The notes under the pieces are model-generated. The model was not told the origin of the DNA. It did no database searches and saw only the letters and a list, made by a program, of their open reading frames with translations. Below are positions 29,450 through 41,633 of a stretch of DNA of 64,000 nucleotides, piece by piece (the first letter of the stretch is position 1; each line of letters opens with the position of its first letter). The stretch is from positions 76,045,764 through 76,109,763 of the forward strand of contig NC_030683.2 of assembly GCF_000004195.4 (NCBI RefSeq), given 5' to 3'. Origin of the DNA: Xenopus tropicalis (Eukaryota > Chordata > Amphibia > Anura > Pipidae). The translations under genes were made by a program, and so were the position numbers.

Positions 29450-30156
29450 CTTTGAAAGAGCTGTTTTTCTTCAGTACTCAGATATGATGCATACAGGTCA
29501 ATAGCCTTCATGTCATGCAAGCACTCGCAAGGTAGATTTTTTGGTTTGATACAATAGAAGGCTTCTTCATCATCTGGATCCAGATACTCACAGACTTCTT
29601 CCTTTGTTTCAAGGTTAAATCCACATGTAGTAACAGCTTCTTCATTTAGATGTACAAATCTGCCACTAAAGCCAATAACTCCTGAACTGGAATGTCTAGA
29701 CCTCCAAAGAGCAGAAATTCCTTCACTGGGGTGAAATAACATAGCAGAAAACTTGACTCTCCCCTGCCAGTGCAAAGGAAAGTAGACACTGTAAGTTCCG
29801 TTGTTAAAATCTTCTATTCTTCCAGAGATGGTTGCATGAGATTCTGGAGAAAAGATTCGAGTCAGTATGAAATCTCCTCCATATGTTTTCCTGTTGCCTA
29901 GTGAGTCATACATATCGAGCTGAACTACAAGATCCTCCCCAACACAATATTTTTCCCTTGAATTTACTATAAATGCTTTACTGTTCTTTCCATTTGTTGC
30001 CATGTTCGGATTGGTGAGTGTGACATTTGGGATAAGTTTTTGAACTCTGTTAAAAATATCATTTATTTTAACTTGCAGTTCACTTGGGCCTTTGGGGAGG
30101 GTAACATTCTCTTGTAAAGGACCAATTCTGTTCAAAGATGTATGGAATAAAGACAT
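29450..30156 (-). CDS. NXPE family protein, large second coding exon (707 nt)
   Basis: Acceptor CTTTTTATTCAG at 30157; donor TTTCAAAG|GTATAT at 29450. Starts MSLFHTSLNRIGPLQENVTL. It encodes the neurexophilin-like domain of NXPE proteins, an Ig-like beta sandwich: VNSREKYCVGEDLVVQLDMY, KTYGGDFILTRI, DFNNGTYSVYFPLHWQGRV. A Cys-rich stretch follows (TTCGFN, EEVCEYLD, EEAFYCIKPKNLPCECLHD). N-glycosylation sites such as NGT and NVT fit a secreted or lumenal protein. No stops or frameshifts. Family known: neurexophilin domain plus PC-esterase. Which NXPE member (1-4 or a frog-specific copy) I cannot tell. Confidence 0.9.
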
Positions 30157-30399
30157 CTGAATAAAAAGAGACAGCAAGTAGTTAGCAATGGTCTTGTTCT
30201 AAGTATAACTTTATCATTTAAAACCAATTCTTTTGTTACATCTGTGACAATGTAAAATGTTAAAGTGAATTGCAGAAGCACATTTGGAGGAAATCCCATG
30301 TGAAAGCAAACTTCCTCCACTATAAATACCTTTTAGTCTGCCTCAATTCTGTCCTATCCCAGGACAAGCAAGCATACTATAATACACTTGTAAATAATA

Positions 30400-31260
30400 A
30401 TAAATCCAACCCATAATGCTTATTTCCCATATTCAACTCACTTTGTCCTCCTTCACCTAATGAATCATTTGCATCTGAACTTACCCCCAGGACTTTGCTG
30501 ACTTTTTTTTAAAGCAAAGTCAATTCTATCTGCAACCTTCAGATACCGGTAATCTCAATCTTCCTAAAACTCCTCTCTCCGTATTCAGCTCCTTTAATCT
30601 TGTAACAGAGTCTGAAGTTTCTCATCTTCTCTGTTCCTCTCCATCTACTACCTGCTCACTGCATCCTATGCCCTCATCTACTAAAACAGTGTGCCCCTGC
30701 CCTAACTCCAGCACTTACACACATATTTAATTTCTTCCCTGACTTCTTGTACTTTCCCTATCATCTGCTTTTGATACTGTCAACCATTCTGTCCTTGTGA
30801 AAATTCTCCATTCTCTCAGTATCCAGGATCAAGCTGCATCCTGGTTATCTTCCCATCTTTCTAACCGCTCCTTCTCTGTTGCTCTTGCTAACAAATCCTC
30901 CTCCCCAGTTCAGCTTAATGTGGGAGTGCCTCAGGGTTCTGTACTTGGTCCTTTGCTCTTCTCCCTGTACACTCTCTTTTTAGGTGTCCTTATCTCTTTG
31001 TTTGGTCTTAAATATAATTTATATGCAGATGACATCCAGATATATTTAGACACCCCTTCACTAACCACTGATGTTCAAACCCAGATTGCTAACTGCCTCC
31101 TGGCTATCTCCTCCTGCTTGAACCAATGCCACCTCAACTTTAACCTAGCTGAAACAGTGCTCATGGTCTTTCTGCCCAAACCTAGCCCTTCTCCATTACT
31201 ATTGATGGCATGACCATTAACCCTGTTAATTTAGCACACTGCCTGGGGGTTATCTTTGTA
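30400..31260 (+). pseudogene. L2-type LINE reverse transcriptase fragment
   Basis: 30797-31213 reads LNVGVPQGSVLGPLLFSLYT and LYADDIQIYLDTPS (RT motifs, YADD), then CLLAISSCLNQCHLNFN. A degenerate upstream part is present from about 30400. The 3' side is cut near 31262 by another repeat. It lies in the first coding intron of the NXPE-like gene, in opposite orientation. Confidence 0.82.
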
Positions 31261-31261
31261 T

Positions 31262-31500
31262 CTTTGCAAAGGGGAAGAAGCACACCAGTGTGTCGGCAAT
31301 GCCTTTAAATAATTTATTTGCAGAAATGAACAAACAGCACAAGCTTTCGGGGGTGACCCCTTCTTCAGGTGGATTTCTTCAGGATGACAAGCAGAGGCCA
31401 CTCGTCACCTGTGACCAACAAATCCTGTCCATGCTTGCCTGTGATCCAATAGGACCAAAGCTTCAATATTTGTGAGGTGATACTTTCTTGAACAGCACAA
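31262..31500 (-). repeat. Penelope-type terminal-repeat fragment
   Basis: The minus strand carries CTGAAGAAGGGGTCACCCCC-GAAAGC followed by an A/T-rich part (CTGCAAATAAATTATTTAAA). This resembles the terminal repeats of Penelope-like elements. No RT or GIY-YIG sequence nearby. Limits are approximate. Confidence 0.55.
31341..31368 (-). ncRNA. Hammerhead core in the orphan Penelope-type repeat
   Basis: Minus strand: CTGAAGA core (31368-31362), stem II GGGG/CCCC with loop TCA, GAAA (31348-31345), tiny stem III AG/CT, cleavage base T. Flanking CAC/GTG can close a short stem I. An A-C mismatch sits at the base of stem II. Activity untested. Confidence 0.55.
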
Positions 31501-33636
31501 TAAGCCTCTCCCAGCTTCATTTATTACATTGTCTACTAAAAAGAACAAGTAGTGAGTGAGTGTTTAATCTCTGAGTTTAAGGCACTTATTTGAAAAAAAT
31601 GGTCAATTTTGAATTTAGCTATGTCCAGATTGTTCATCTTTAATATGCATAGGTTCAGCCATTGAAATATATGCTGGGGTCTGGGAGAGGAATTATTGTG
31701 TCACCATCATCTAGTAGGCTGTGTTCTGACAGTATCGCAGGTGAACTAATATATCTGAGTGAAAAGAAAGAAATATGCCAACATGTGCTTTCTATTAAAG
31801 GAGAAATAAAGCCTAACTTAAGGAGTAGGGCAGAAATGTTTTACGTTATGTTTTGGGGTTATGTACCAGCACAAGGCAAGCACCCACAGCCCTTTAGCAG
31901 TGAAGATCTGTGCCTCTGAAGATGCCCCAGTAGCTCCCCATATTCTTGGCCCAGGAATCCACCACTGCATCCTCACTCTAACTACCATATAAAATGCATG
32001 ATGCTATCATATTGGAAAGATACTGGCACAGCTTTATTGAAATTACAAACAATAGATTCCATCAAATAGAATATCATGGTAATATAAACAACCAAGAAAT
32101 AGTGTACACTTTAAATTGAACATTGTTACATACATAGCATTAATATTACCTGCCGTTCCATACCTGAAGTGATATACTCCAGCCGCAAAACATCCTAGCT
32201 TAGAGTATAGGCCACCAATCCGTACTAAGTACAGAGTCTCCACATTACCTTGAGCCTGCCATCACTTAATGATTATCTTAATGGCACACCCTCAACCATT
32301 AATGGTCACCCACCTTAGGGGTTAAACCATTGCACCAATATATATATATATGTCTCTCTTACCAGCACAAATTTTACCCAGCAGAATGACCAGGGCCTGC
32401 CCAACTACTGTGACAAATACCCCCACTATGAAGGACCATTTATTTCACATTATTTTTAATCTATCTAATAACTGTGTACCCCAGCCCTCCAGGCCACATA
32501 AGTGACAACTATCAAAACAAAAAACCCAAACAACAAGTCCACCACCCAGCTGACGGAGGGCAGTTGGGGACCTTTTCTTTCAGATTCCTTACTGAAATGG
32601 TGGAAAAATGACCTAGGCTAGCTCCTATACCCACCCCCCCTGCTAGGCACCCCCATTACAATCAAATACACCTATGGGCTCCTGCCTGGGCTGAGTCTGG
32701 GTCATGCTGCTCCTCCTCCAAGTTGCCTGCTATCCGTGGCAGTTCTTTTCTGCTGATTCACTGTACAAGCTTTGTGCCCCTGTGAGTTACTGAGCTTAGG
32801 GTATGACAATATGTATGTATGTATATCTTTATTTATACTGTATATACAGAATATAAATGTTACAATATAAGGCTGACTAGTAATTACTACATGGCTGCAA
32901 TTAACAGTGCAATTAACAATGCAATTAACATCAGAATTTAATCATCAACCCTTTAGCATCAGCTTATATGACAGACAAACCTCATTTTATGCTTGATTTT
33001 CTGCTACCCGGACCACACTGAGCATGAGAGTGTTGCAGACACTTTCCAAGATGGGGAGCTCTGAAACTTTAGGCTGGTGCACTAAGTACAGTATATAAAA
33101 TATGGCATTTTCAGCCATATTCATTTTTAGGGTTAGTTCTCTTTTAAAATCAGAGGCCTTGAAAAAGCCCACATAAAACTTCTTCCCCCCCCACCTACTT
33201 GAAAAGATGTAAATTGCTAATACTTTTGTTTAGCCTAATTTGGTCATTTACTCTACTCGTACCTGCAGCTATGTCTAAATTAGATTTTTTTTTTCCACTT
33301 GAAATGCTTAATTTTTTTTCTACTGCCCAGGTGTGGTCAGTATCTATTCCTATATTCCTATGTTCCTATTTTAAATTACAATTTTCTTCTAAACCAGGTC
33401 AAAATTGAATCTTAATTTTGACACGCTTAACTTTGTTTACATGCTGCTTCAAATAACATTTCAGTCTCTTGCATGCCAAATAATTGTTTGGGTATTCAGT
33501 GGCATAAAAAATGTGTTTAATTCCTCCAGCAATGATAAAGCGCAGGGAGCTGACTGTACCTAGAATATGCAGCAATCTGGAATACAATTTATATAGGATA
33601 AAGACTAGAGAATAACAGATTTTTACAGCTTCTTAC
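31501..33636. other. Intron sequence between NXPE-like exons
   Basis: No exon or complete element recognised. A short (TA)n lies at 32339-32350. The 32540-32700 part is C-rich without a frame. Confidence 0.4.
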
Positions 33637-33739
33637 CTGATTTGTGTTCCTGTGCCACATGAAGCTCAGAAGGAAAATTGCTGTTCCTACTACAACTGCA
33701 ATTGGCCTAGGCTTTATTATAGCCATGGAAGAAGTCCCA
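33637..33739 (-). CDS. NXPE-like gene, first coding exon with signal anchor
   Basis: Acceptor CTTTTAG at 33740; donor AATCAG|GTAAGA at 33637. ATG at 33726 after 13 nt of 5' UTR. The 30 codons read MAIIKPRPIAVVVGTAIFLL then SFMWHRNTNQ: a short basic start and one hydrophobic helix, typical of the signal-anchor of NXPE proteins. Ends in phase 0 and joins MSLFHTSLNRIG of the next exon. An upstream non-coding exon must exist to the right. Confidence 0.78.
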
Positions 33740-34149
33740 CTAAAAGAATAAGAAATGTAAGCTTAATAACACACAGCACAATGAATAATGCGTGGAGAAA
33801 TAATCATTTATTCTTATATCGATGCAGACTCTTTGATCTGCTAACCTTAAATAAAACCCAGTTTCTGCATGCCATAGTCATTAGTGCATAACTCATTTGT
33901 GTCAATGGGGCCGATTCACTAAAGGTCGTTAACGCTTATCGCATAGTTTTTTGCGTTAAAAAGTGTGCGATAATTAAGTACTAACTCATTTCACATGCGT
34001 TAACGCTCATATCGCATGCGCAAAATACTGCATTATAGAATAGAAATAATACTAACACATGATTCACAAACGCATATGAAGCATTAAATGTGCAAAATAT
34101 CATGATAAGCTGTGCTAATATTAACACCTACTTGGGGTAAGTGGTACTT

Positions 34150-35050
34150 AAAGAACATTACGATTACGATTATATCTCCTTTCCCACCAATAGAAATGAG
34201 TGGAACACCGTCAAAAGACAGTTCTATGGTGTGAGTGGCATCCCCAATGTGTTGGATGCCATAGATTGCACCCACGTGTCATTAAATCCCCCCTAGACAA
34301 GGAGCATATTTTTCATAACCGCAAAAGTTATCATTCCCTAAATATTCAAATGGTCTGTGATGCTAGCATGAACATCAGGAGCCTCACGTCAGGATTTCCA
34401 GGCGTCTCACACGATGTTTACATCCTGAACAGTCCAGACTTTATGCTGATTTTCAAACCAGACAAATGCCTCATACGTGACTTGTGTCATGTCTAGCACA
34501 ACTTTCCCACATTTGCTTTCTGTCTCCCACTGTCAAACCAGGGCCTGCCTGCCATAAGCATGGTTTGTAATTGCAAAAGGGCCCTCTTTTGACAGTGGGA
34601 GACTGGAAACAGCTTATTTGATTTTAGCAACTTATTCCAGCGTATTTTATTTCAGGAGATGCTGGCTACCCATGCTCTAGGTGGCTGATGACCCCCATAC
34701 CCAGGCCACATACAAGGGCAGAATCTGCTTTCAATGAAGCACATGTCAGAGCGTGGTCTGTGATCGAGCGAACGTTTGGGGTTCTTAAAAGCCACTTCCA
34801 ATGCCTGGACAAGTCGGAAGGAAGTTTGATGTACAGCCCCACTAAAGTTGCACAGATAGTAGTAGCCTGCACTGTACTGCACAATCTAGCTAACCGGCAT
34901 GGATTACCTGTGTTTGTGGCTGAGGACCTGGATGACCCAATTCATCCTATACATCCTGTCCAAAGTGCTGATGACAGAGGTAATCAAGTACGGGGAGAAA
35001 TCGTTAACAATTACTTTGCCTGTAAGTACCTACAATCTTTAATACCATAA
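34150..35050 (+). pseudogene. Harbinger transposase remnant with all three DDE sites visible
   Basis: VSGIPNVLDAIDCTHVSLNP near 34225-34290 (first Asp); MVCDASMNIRSLTSGFPGVS then HDVYIL near 34350-34420 (second Asp); RAESAFNEAHVRAWSVIERT then FGVL near 34725-34790 (Glu); ends GEIVNNYFACKYLQSLIP. The N-terminal third is deleted. There is a frameshift or stop near 34296 and further damage near 34490. Unlike the copy in the composite, the GLPVFVAEDLDDP region is continuous, without the intron. A splice acceptor-like TTATTTCAG precedes GAGATGCTGG at about 34656. Confidence 0.85.
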
Positions 35051-35237
35051 AAAAACACAAAACAACATCTAAAACAATACTTTTTTATTACCAGTGAAAA
35101 TAGTTGCACGCTTGCAAAAGAAATGCTCATTTATTTTATTTCTCACAGCAGTAGTGAGTGGCAATATGCAACATTTTTGCATTGCAAGGAACTAGGATTA
35201 AGTAACTGCTTATTGCTGATAATAATTAACTCATTAA

Positions 35238-35645
35238 AGGAGAAGGAAAGGCAAAGTCACTTGGGGGTGCCAAAATGTTAGGCACCCTCAAGTGACTTTA
35301 ATCGCTTACCTTGTACCCCGGGCTGGTGCCCCTGTTAGGAGAAAACAGCACCAGGGTACCTGGGGCGATGCGCTTCCTCCTTCCCGCTTCGTTTAGCTGC
35401 GACTATGCGGTAGGCGCATGTGCAGTAGAGTGAAAAGCCGACTTCTCTGTTAAAATTCGGCTTTTCACTCTACTGCGCATGCGCGCCCGAGCGAAGGAGG
35501 AGGAAGGGAGCGCTGCAGCTACCCCGGGCTGGTGCTGTTCTCTCCGTACAGGGGCACCAGCCCAGGATAAAAGGTAGGCGATTAAAGTCACTCGGGGGTG
35601 CCTAACATTTTGGCACCCCCAAGTGACTTTGCCTTTCCATGTCCT
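35238..35645. mobile_element. TTAA-flanked MITE (AGGAGAAGGAAAGGC termini)
   Basis: TTAA at 35234-35237 and 35646-35649. Termini AGGAGAAGGAAAGGCAAAGT / AGGACATGGAAAGGCAAAGT, with inner palindromic blocks (CACTTGGGGGTGCCAAAATG and its complement; ACTCTACTGCGCATGC). Same family as 46852-47225. Inserted between transposase and Myb remnants. Confidence 0.82.
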
Positions 35646-35914
35646 TTAAAGGTGCAACAGCTAAGTTCACAATAGTTGTATATTAAAAAAAAAATGGATC
35701 TTATCCACTAAGGCTCATGTCCCTTGCAGGAACAAATAGCAACCAGAGAAATCTTTATTTACATAGCACTATAAGCACATAGGACTAATGTGTATTAATA
35801 TTATTGCTTAATACCAAATTTTCCCATGAAAAATAGAAAAATAAAAGATTGCTTACAAATTGTAAAATAAGACTTTGCTTGCAAATTTACAGCGAGGAAG
35901 TATAATGAAACACT

Positions 35915-37873
35915 TTAACCAAATCTGTCCCTCAGCACATGACGAAAACATGGACATTTATTTTTTTTACGAAGCTGTTGAGTTGTAGTTGCAGAAGTGC
36001 TTGCTGAACTATCTGCACTATCTTTACTACTAGAGCGTGTTGGCATTACTTGACTGGTACCTAGAACACTTAGCAAGTTTTCATTCATTTCCTGTTGTGA
36101 ATTACTCATGTTCTCTAAAATGGAATTTTGTTTTTCCAACAAAGCAATTTTTTTCCCTGTACCTTTAAGTGTTTCTCATGCAGATTTAACATAACTAGCT
36201 TGTTGTGCCTGACTGTCATTGTAAGCTGTTGTGGCAACACACAAATCTAGGGGGCTGATTTACTTACCCACGAACGGGTCGAAATGAGTCCGATTGCGTT
36301 TTTTTCGTAATGATCGGTATTTTGCGTTTTTTTCGTATTTTTTGCGATTTTTTCGGATTCTTTACGAATTTTTCGTTACCAATACGATTTTTGCGTAAAA
36401 ACGCGAGTTTTTCGTAGCCATTACGAAAGTTGCGTAAAATCTGGCGATTTTTCATAGCGTTAGAACTTGCGCAAAAAGTTGCGCTTTTTTCGTAGCGTTA
36501 AAACTTACGCGAAACTTTGCACCTTTTAAGTTTTAACGCTACGAAAAATGCGCAACTTTTCGCGGAAGTTTTAACGCTACGAAAAATGCGCAACTTTTTA
36601 CGCAACTTTCATAATGGATACGAAAAACTCGCGTTTTTACGCAAAAATCGTATTGGTAACGAAAAATTCGTAAAGAATCCGAAAAAATCGCAAAACATAC
36701 GAAAAAGTCGCAAAATGTTCGTTTTCAAGTCGGAACTTTTCCAATTCGGGTCGGATTCGTGGGTTAGTAAATCAGCCCCTAGGTGTACAACGTGCATTTT
36801 TTTATGAGAGACTTGCGATACTGAATGAGTGACTTGTGAAAACAAGTGTTTTCAGCTTCCATTATTTGTGTGGGAATCTGAGATATTGTGGTTTTGGCTT
36901 TATGTTTAACAACTGGTTGTATGGGTCAGTCTTATCATCCGAAAAAAGAGCAACATCACTTAAAATGTCAGCAGACTGTCTTATAATATCATCAGCAGCA
37001 CTAAACATGCTTTGTTCCATTTCAGGAGCCTGTTGCTGTTGCGTGCGGAGCTGACTTGATGAGTGTCCAGCTGAGTTTTCCACCTTTATTTAAAAAAATA
37101 AATGTTAATTTCAAGGTTTGGAATGATGTTCATGATGACAGGAAAACTTCATGGACAATAATGTTTATTATTTCTTTTACAACATTACATAGTTGATTTT
37201 CCAAAATGTATTTGTGGACATTGATTCATTCCAAATGAGCAAAAAAGGTGAAATATTTTGCCATACAGAGTGCAAGGGCAAAAACAAGTTGGAAAAATTG
37301 ACTGTTCAAAAGTACAAGATGAACTGACTGCACCTAACCCAGCAAGACACACTTGTCCAATAACATACCTATATTATTAGAAATACACTGCACTTCTGTA
37401 ACTGAAACACCTGCAATATACACTGACATAATTCACTATTATGCCATTGCACAAGCCTAACACAAAACACATGTCCTAAAAAATTAGGAAACAATATTAC
37501 CTGGAATGGGAGCAACTGAGGATTGTCTGCTTTCTTCCTTTCTGGCAGCAATTTTGATTTTAGAGGATTTTGGCCTCTGCTGTGTGTTTGCTTTTTGGCA
37601 CCTGTGAGCCCCCATGCCTCCATCTCCTCTCAGCTCTCTCATGCCCCAGCCTACCTTGCTGTTCCTTCATTTTTGGGACCTTTTTACTACCTCCACTGCT
37701 GGCTTCAAGATTGCTCTCATTCCTCCTATCCATTGCTTGCCTCGCCAAGGGTTTTTTTGGTTGCTCCACAGGCGGTAATTGCGCATCTGCACCTTCCACG
37801 CTCTCCATCTCAACACTCTCAGTGGAACTGCACAGAATGGTGGAAGTCATGTTGTACATGATGCGTAACACTT
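35915..37873 (-). pseudogene. Myb-like Harbinger gene remnant (second copy)
   Basis: 37873-37503: N-terminal part MYNMTSTILCSSTESVEMES ... running into an exon-3-like end (GCTCCCATTCCAG|GTAATA). 37083-36786 and 36246-35915: exon 4, beginning VENSAGHSSSQLRTQQQQAP and, after the MITE, DLCVATTAYNDSQAQQASYV then ALLEKQNSILENMSNSQQEM and QQLRKK. The exon 4 part parallels DSCVATNAYNAGQARQAAHE and RQLRKRK of the composite copy. The Myb domain exon is missing, and stops are present (36850 region, 36180). Confidence 0.75.
36250..36779. mobile_element. TA-flanked MITE with 'cgaaaaa' repeats
   Basis: Termini GGGGGCTGATTTACTTACCC / GGGGCTGATTTACTAACCCA, flanked by TA (36248-36249 and 36780-36781). The interior is near-palindromic with TTTTTCGTA/TACGAAAAA words. 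It splits exon 4 of the decayed Myb-like gene. Relatives at 49031-49573 and 23960-24375. Confidence 0.8.
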
Positions 37874-38075
37874 ACAGGCGGAATATTGCACGCTAATATG
37901 GCATGCGTCGAAATATATTGCATGCGGCGGAAAATACCGCTTGAAAATCAGTCATCGCCAGATACATAACGACAAGAGCATCGATTACTAATTCAGACAA
38001 GTGTCCATTTAATGAATCGATTGTTAACTTGCGAAAAATAAGAAGTGATAATATTTTTAACGCATGCTATAATTA

Positions 38076-39330
38076 GCATGCTGAAAAATTTGCGAATCTT
38101 TCAAAAGATTCACGAAACGGGGAAAAATTATTGAAAAGCAGAAAATTATATGCATAAAAAAAAATTTGGGTCTCACCACCAACATGGACCCTGCACAAGC
38201 ATGCACAGCTGAAGCTGAGTACTGACTAGTCCCAATTGCGCATGCTCCCACAGGGTCAGTATCGGCAGTAAGACCCAAAGCATTTTCTAATGGACAGAAG
38301 ATAGCGGCTAGGTACTCTGTTACGCTGTTCTGCTTTTTTAGTTCAGGTTTTTAAATAGGGCCACTTTTAAGTGTAACAGGCTGTGCAAGAAGGGAGAGGT
38401 GAAGGGGCAATGGAGGGCAGTTAAGGGTGTCTTTAGTACCTGCACTACTTCATTCTTCTGACCAGTTGATATTAATTGTGCTTTTTCTTAAAAGGTGGGG
38501 AAGAGGTCTGTCTTTACTTACATAAACTATACAGGATTAGAGGATTTTTTTTTTTGTTAATAAGAACTGCATTCTGAAAGGCAGAAAGAGATTTGCAGAA
38601 CAAGGGAATGGCCCAGGAATTTATTCCCAAGCTGGACTAAAGATCTAGGAGATGTTTCGCCGGTGAAGAAAAGAGGCAATACCAGTGGCTACAGTCTCTA
38701 GGCTAATGCGCATGTGTATGGCGCATATTTTCTGCAAGTTGAAAAACGCTTGCCGAAAAACGCTCCTACCTGTGCCTGCACCCGAACGGATTGAATACTG
38801 TTTGCGGACTTTTCACCATTTCACGAATTTTGTTGTCGTTTCAATAATTTTTTGGCACAGCGAAACGGGACAGATTCGCTCATCACTATTCATAAAAAAT
38901 GTTTCAAAAGGTCTATTACAAACTTGCATGAATACTGAAATCATCAGTCCTTCCCTAATGCCCCCTGTTGTTCAATATTTATATGGCGTTATATTTAAAT
39001 GGCTCCCTTGCTGTTGGCAGCTATATGTTATACTGTTAATCATAGTTAATTGTTGTATAAGGTTAAATACAGCTCTATGATTTTTAACACAGTAACATAT
39101 TCTTATCTTAATATTTTCAAGAGAAATTAAAAGTGGTAGGTACAATGGCCTTTTGGTTTAGGTTTTATTAAACTTTCTACCAACATATTTAAAATTGATT
39201 TTTTTGACCCTGCTTCATAGATTAACATGACACAGATTTCAGGATAGAGACCTGCCCTCAAAGCTATATTTGCCTTTTTCTCTATCTTATTATGTTTGTT
39301 TGAAAACCCATCATACTGTTCTTCGACAGC
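38076..39330. other. Non-coding, small MITE pieces
   Basis: The 38076-38160 part ('gcgaatctttcaaaagattc acgaaac') and 38800-38890 resemble the 'TAGTGATGAGCGAA' MITE family. 38701-38790 is half of the AGGCTAATG MITE. No gene seen. Confidence 0.4.
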
Positions 39331-40270
39331 TTATTCTTCAACTTCTTCTTTTTCATATTCTTAGCGCCCTCCATTTTCGAAACACTACTCAACACTTCTT
39401 CTTTGAAGCTACACTCCCCAACCTTGAATAACATAATCAGGGGGTCACCTCGAATAAAACAGCGACATTTGTTGGATGACCCCAAAGTGGGAGGAGCTAG
39501 CAACAGCCAATCAAATTTCACCCATTGACTAATGGGGAAATTTAAACTGCTGCCATTCTTATAGCTTTGAGGCTACACTCACCAAACTTGAATCACAAAG
39601 TCATGGTGTCAACCTGAATGAAAATGTATTTGTTGGATCCCAAAAGTGGGCAGTCAATCAGATTTTACTGTTTGACTTTCAGTGGAGAAAATTCAACCTG
39701 CTGTTATTCTCACAGTAATAACACTATGCTACCCAAACTTTGTAGAGTTAGACACCAGGTAACTGCGGTTCAAGGTTAAAAAAAATTGGGTGAAGCCAAC
39801 AGCCAATCAGATTTTACCGTTTCACTTTCAATGGGGAAATTCAACCTGCTGCCATTCTCAAAGTATTAACACCAGGGTTCCCAAACTCACAGTTCGTCAC
39901 TAGGGAACTGCAGTTTTAGGTTTTAAAAAAGTGGGTTGAGCAACCAACAGCCAATCAGATTTCATCTATTGAATTTTATTAGCTTAATACCAGGGTTCCC
40001 AAACTTCCCACAGTCAGTCACTAGATGACTATGTCCTAAGTTTAGAAAAGAGGGTGGAGCCAACAGCAGCCAATCAGATTTCACCTACAGACTTTCATTG
40101 GTTTAAGTTTTAATTGCTGCCATTCTTTAAATATTATTAGTAAGGTCCCCAAATTTTGCAGAGTTAGAGTTTTGCAGAGTTTTCACTATATAACTGTGGT
40201 CCAAGGTTAGAAAAACTAGGTGGAGCCAACAACAGCCAATCCGATTTCATTCAGTGACTTTTTTTAAACC
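39330..40270. repeat. Diverged tandem repeat, about 120-165 bp per unit, six units
   Basis: The phrase 'caacagccaatcagatttca' recurs near 39495, 39651, 39797, 39951, 40070 and 40235. Shared flanks are 'caacctgctgccattctcaa' and 'cccaaactttgcagagttag'. Units are clearly related but differ by indels. No open frame. Confidence 0.8.
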
Positions 40271-41051
40271 AACATGAAGTTTGTTCTCAAACTTCCCTTT
40301 CTAGTTACCTTTGCTAGGCTATTATTGCTATTGGCCTTTCCTCCTCCACATAATGCAGACAATCAAGAGCTGTTGCTAAAGGCAGCAAACAATCAGGAAT
40401 ATTTGCCAGCTGCAGCAAGCAAACAGTTAGAAGCTACTATAATCTGACTAGCGGCTGCTAGAGTTTTGATTAGCCTTCTGAGAAAGGCTAATTAACAGAA
40501 GGCTAATATTAATATGAACTAAAATTTCATATTTCAGGCCTATATAATTGAAAGAATATAATCTCTCTCCATCCTAGGCTACATCCATGCTGTGAAAATG
40601 TTAATATTCCTGCTTTACCTATATTTTTCTGGGATATGTCAATTTTATACAAATTAAAAAATACATTACCAATCTTTCTGCTTCTGATACATATAACACT
40701 CCTTCCCCTTTTAAAACTATTTGTATCATATGGTATGGTAAAGCCTTAGAAAGGGATTTTACTTCAATGTTAGATGAAGACCAGCGAAACACTATGAGGC
40801 CATTTAATAACGTTCGTATTTTTGTTTTCACAATTTGTATTTTGTTTGCGCTAACACTCAAATTTTTCATGTAAAAAAAATCACAAGTTTAAGTGATTTT
40901 TTAAGTGGAAAAACCATGTAGAATTCAATGGAAGTTGTCCTAGGCAAATTGTAACAATCTTTATTTAATTCATGGTTTCAGAGGTTTTAGAGGTTATTTT
41001 CATGTAAGCACACAACGATTCATGGAAAAAACATGAAAAATTTGTGGTTTG
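40271..41051. other. Non-coding, nothing recognised
   Basis: AT-rich sequence without terminal repeats or frames that I can support. Confidence 0.4.
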
Positions 41052-41384
41052 TAGTGATGAGCAAATTTTTTTGCCAGGCATGGAGTCACAGCGAATTGAT
41101 TTGCTAAATTTTAGCAAAAATTCACTGCAGAAAAATTCATCGAGCAGCAAAAAAAAATGTCATGGTCACATCAAAATAGGCACAGCCGCCTCAAAAAAAG
41201 TTGTGGTTGTGTCAAATGGGGTGCAGTCATGTTAAGATGGGCATGGCCAGGTAAGAATAGGCGCGGATGCGACAAAAAAGATTGTGCGCGGCAGAGAAGC
41301 CGCACAACACCCATGCTTCGCAATTTTTTTGCCATTTCGCGAATTTTTCTGTATTTTTGCAAATTTTTCTTTTCCTCATCACTA
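41052..41384. mobile_element. MITE with TAGTGATGAGCAAA termini
   Basis: Left TAGTGATGAGCAAATTTTTT and right TTTTCTTTTCCTCATCACTA are inverted repeats with one small gap. TA at both ends could be the target duplication. Interior 'cgcgaatttttc' words resemble 38076-38160 and 53573-53910. Confidence 0.68.
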
Positions 41385-41633
41385 GTGGTTTGTGGGGTTT
41401 TTCTTTCCATTTTTTTCTGCATTTTAATTCGTTTGTGCTTTTTCACATCGGATCTTTTTCTGGTTATAGGGGAAATTAGTTTATTCATGGTTTCAAAAAA
41501 CTATAAAACCATGAAAATGAGAATGTTAAAAAAAGGGGTTTCCCATTTCTCAGCCTGGTGCTCAGTCAGTTAACAAAGTTCTAACACAATGGCACCAGAA
41601 AATACAGCAAAATGGATACTATTTGATATTCAA

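Larger units (their letters stand above)
33908..38075. mobile_element. Second PIF/Harbinger copy, diverged and decayed
   Basis: The left tip GGGCCGATTCACTAAAGGTC resembles the TIR of the composite element. Contains a transposase remnant on + (34150-35050) and a Myb-like gene remnant on - (37873-35915). The right subterminal part (TTTTTAACGCATGCTATAAT near 38055) is recognisable, but the right TIR is missing; from about 38076 another repeat begins. Interrupted by a TTAA MITE (35238-35645) and a TA MITE (36250-36779). The third gene is not seen here. Confidence 0.75.

Noticed and set aside
37369..37896. + strand frames of 84-112 codons opposite the Myb-like remnant
   Set aside because: The minus strand has the homologous N-terminal exon and the conserved exon-3-like splice end.
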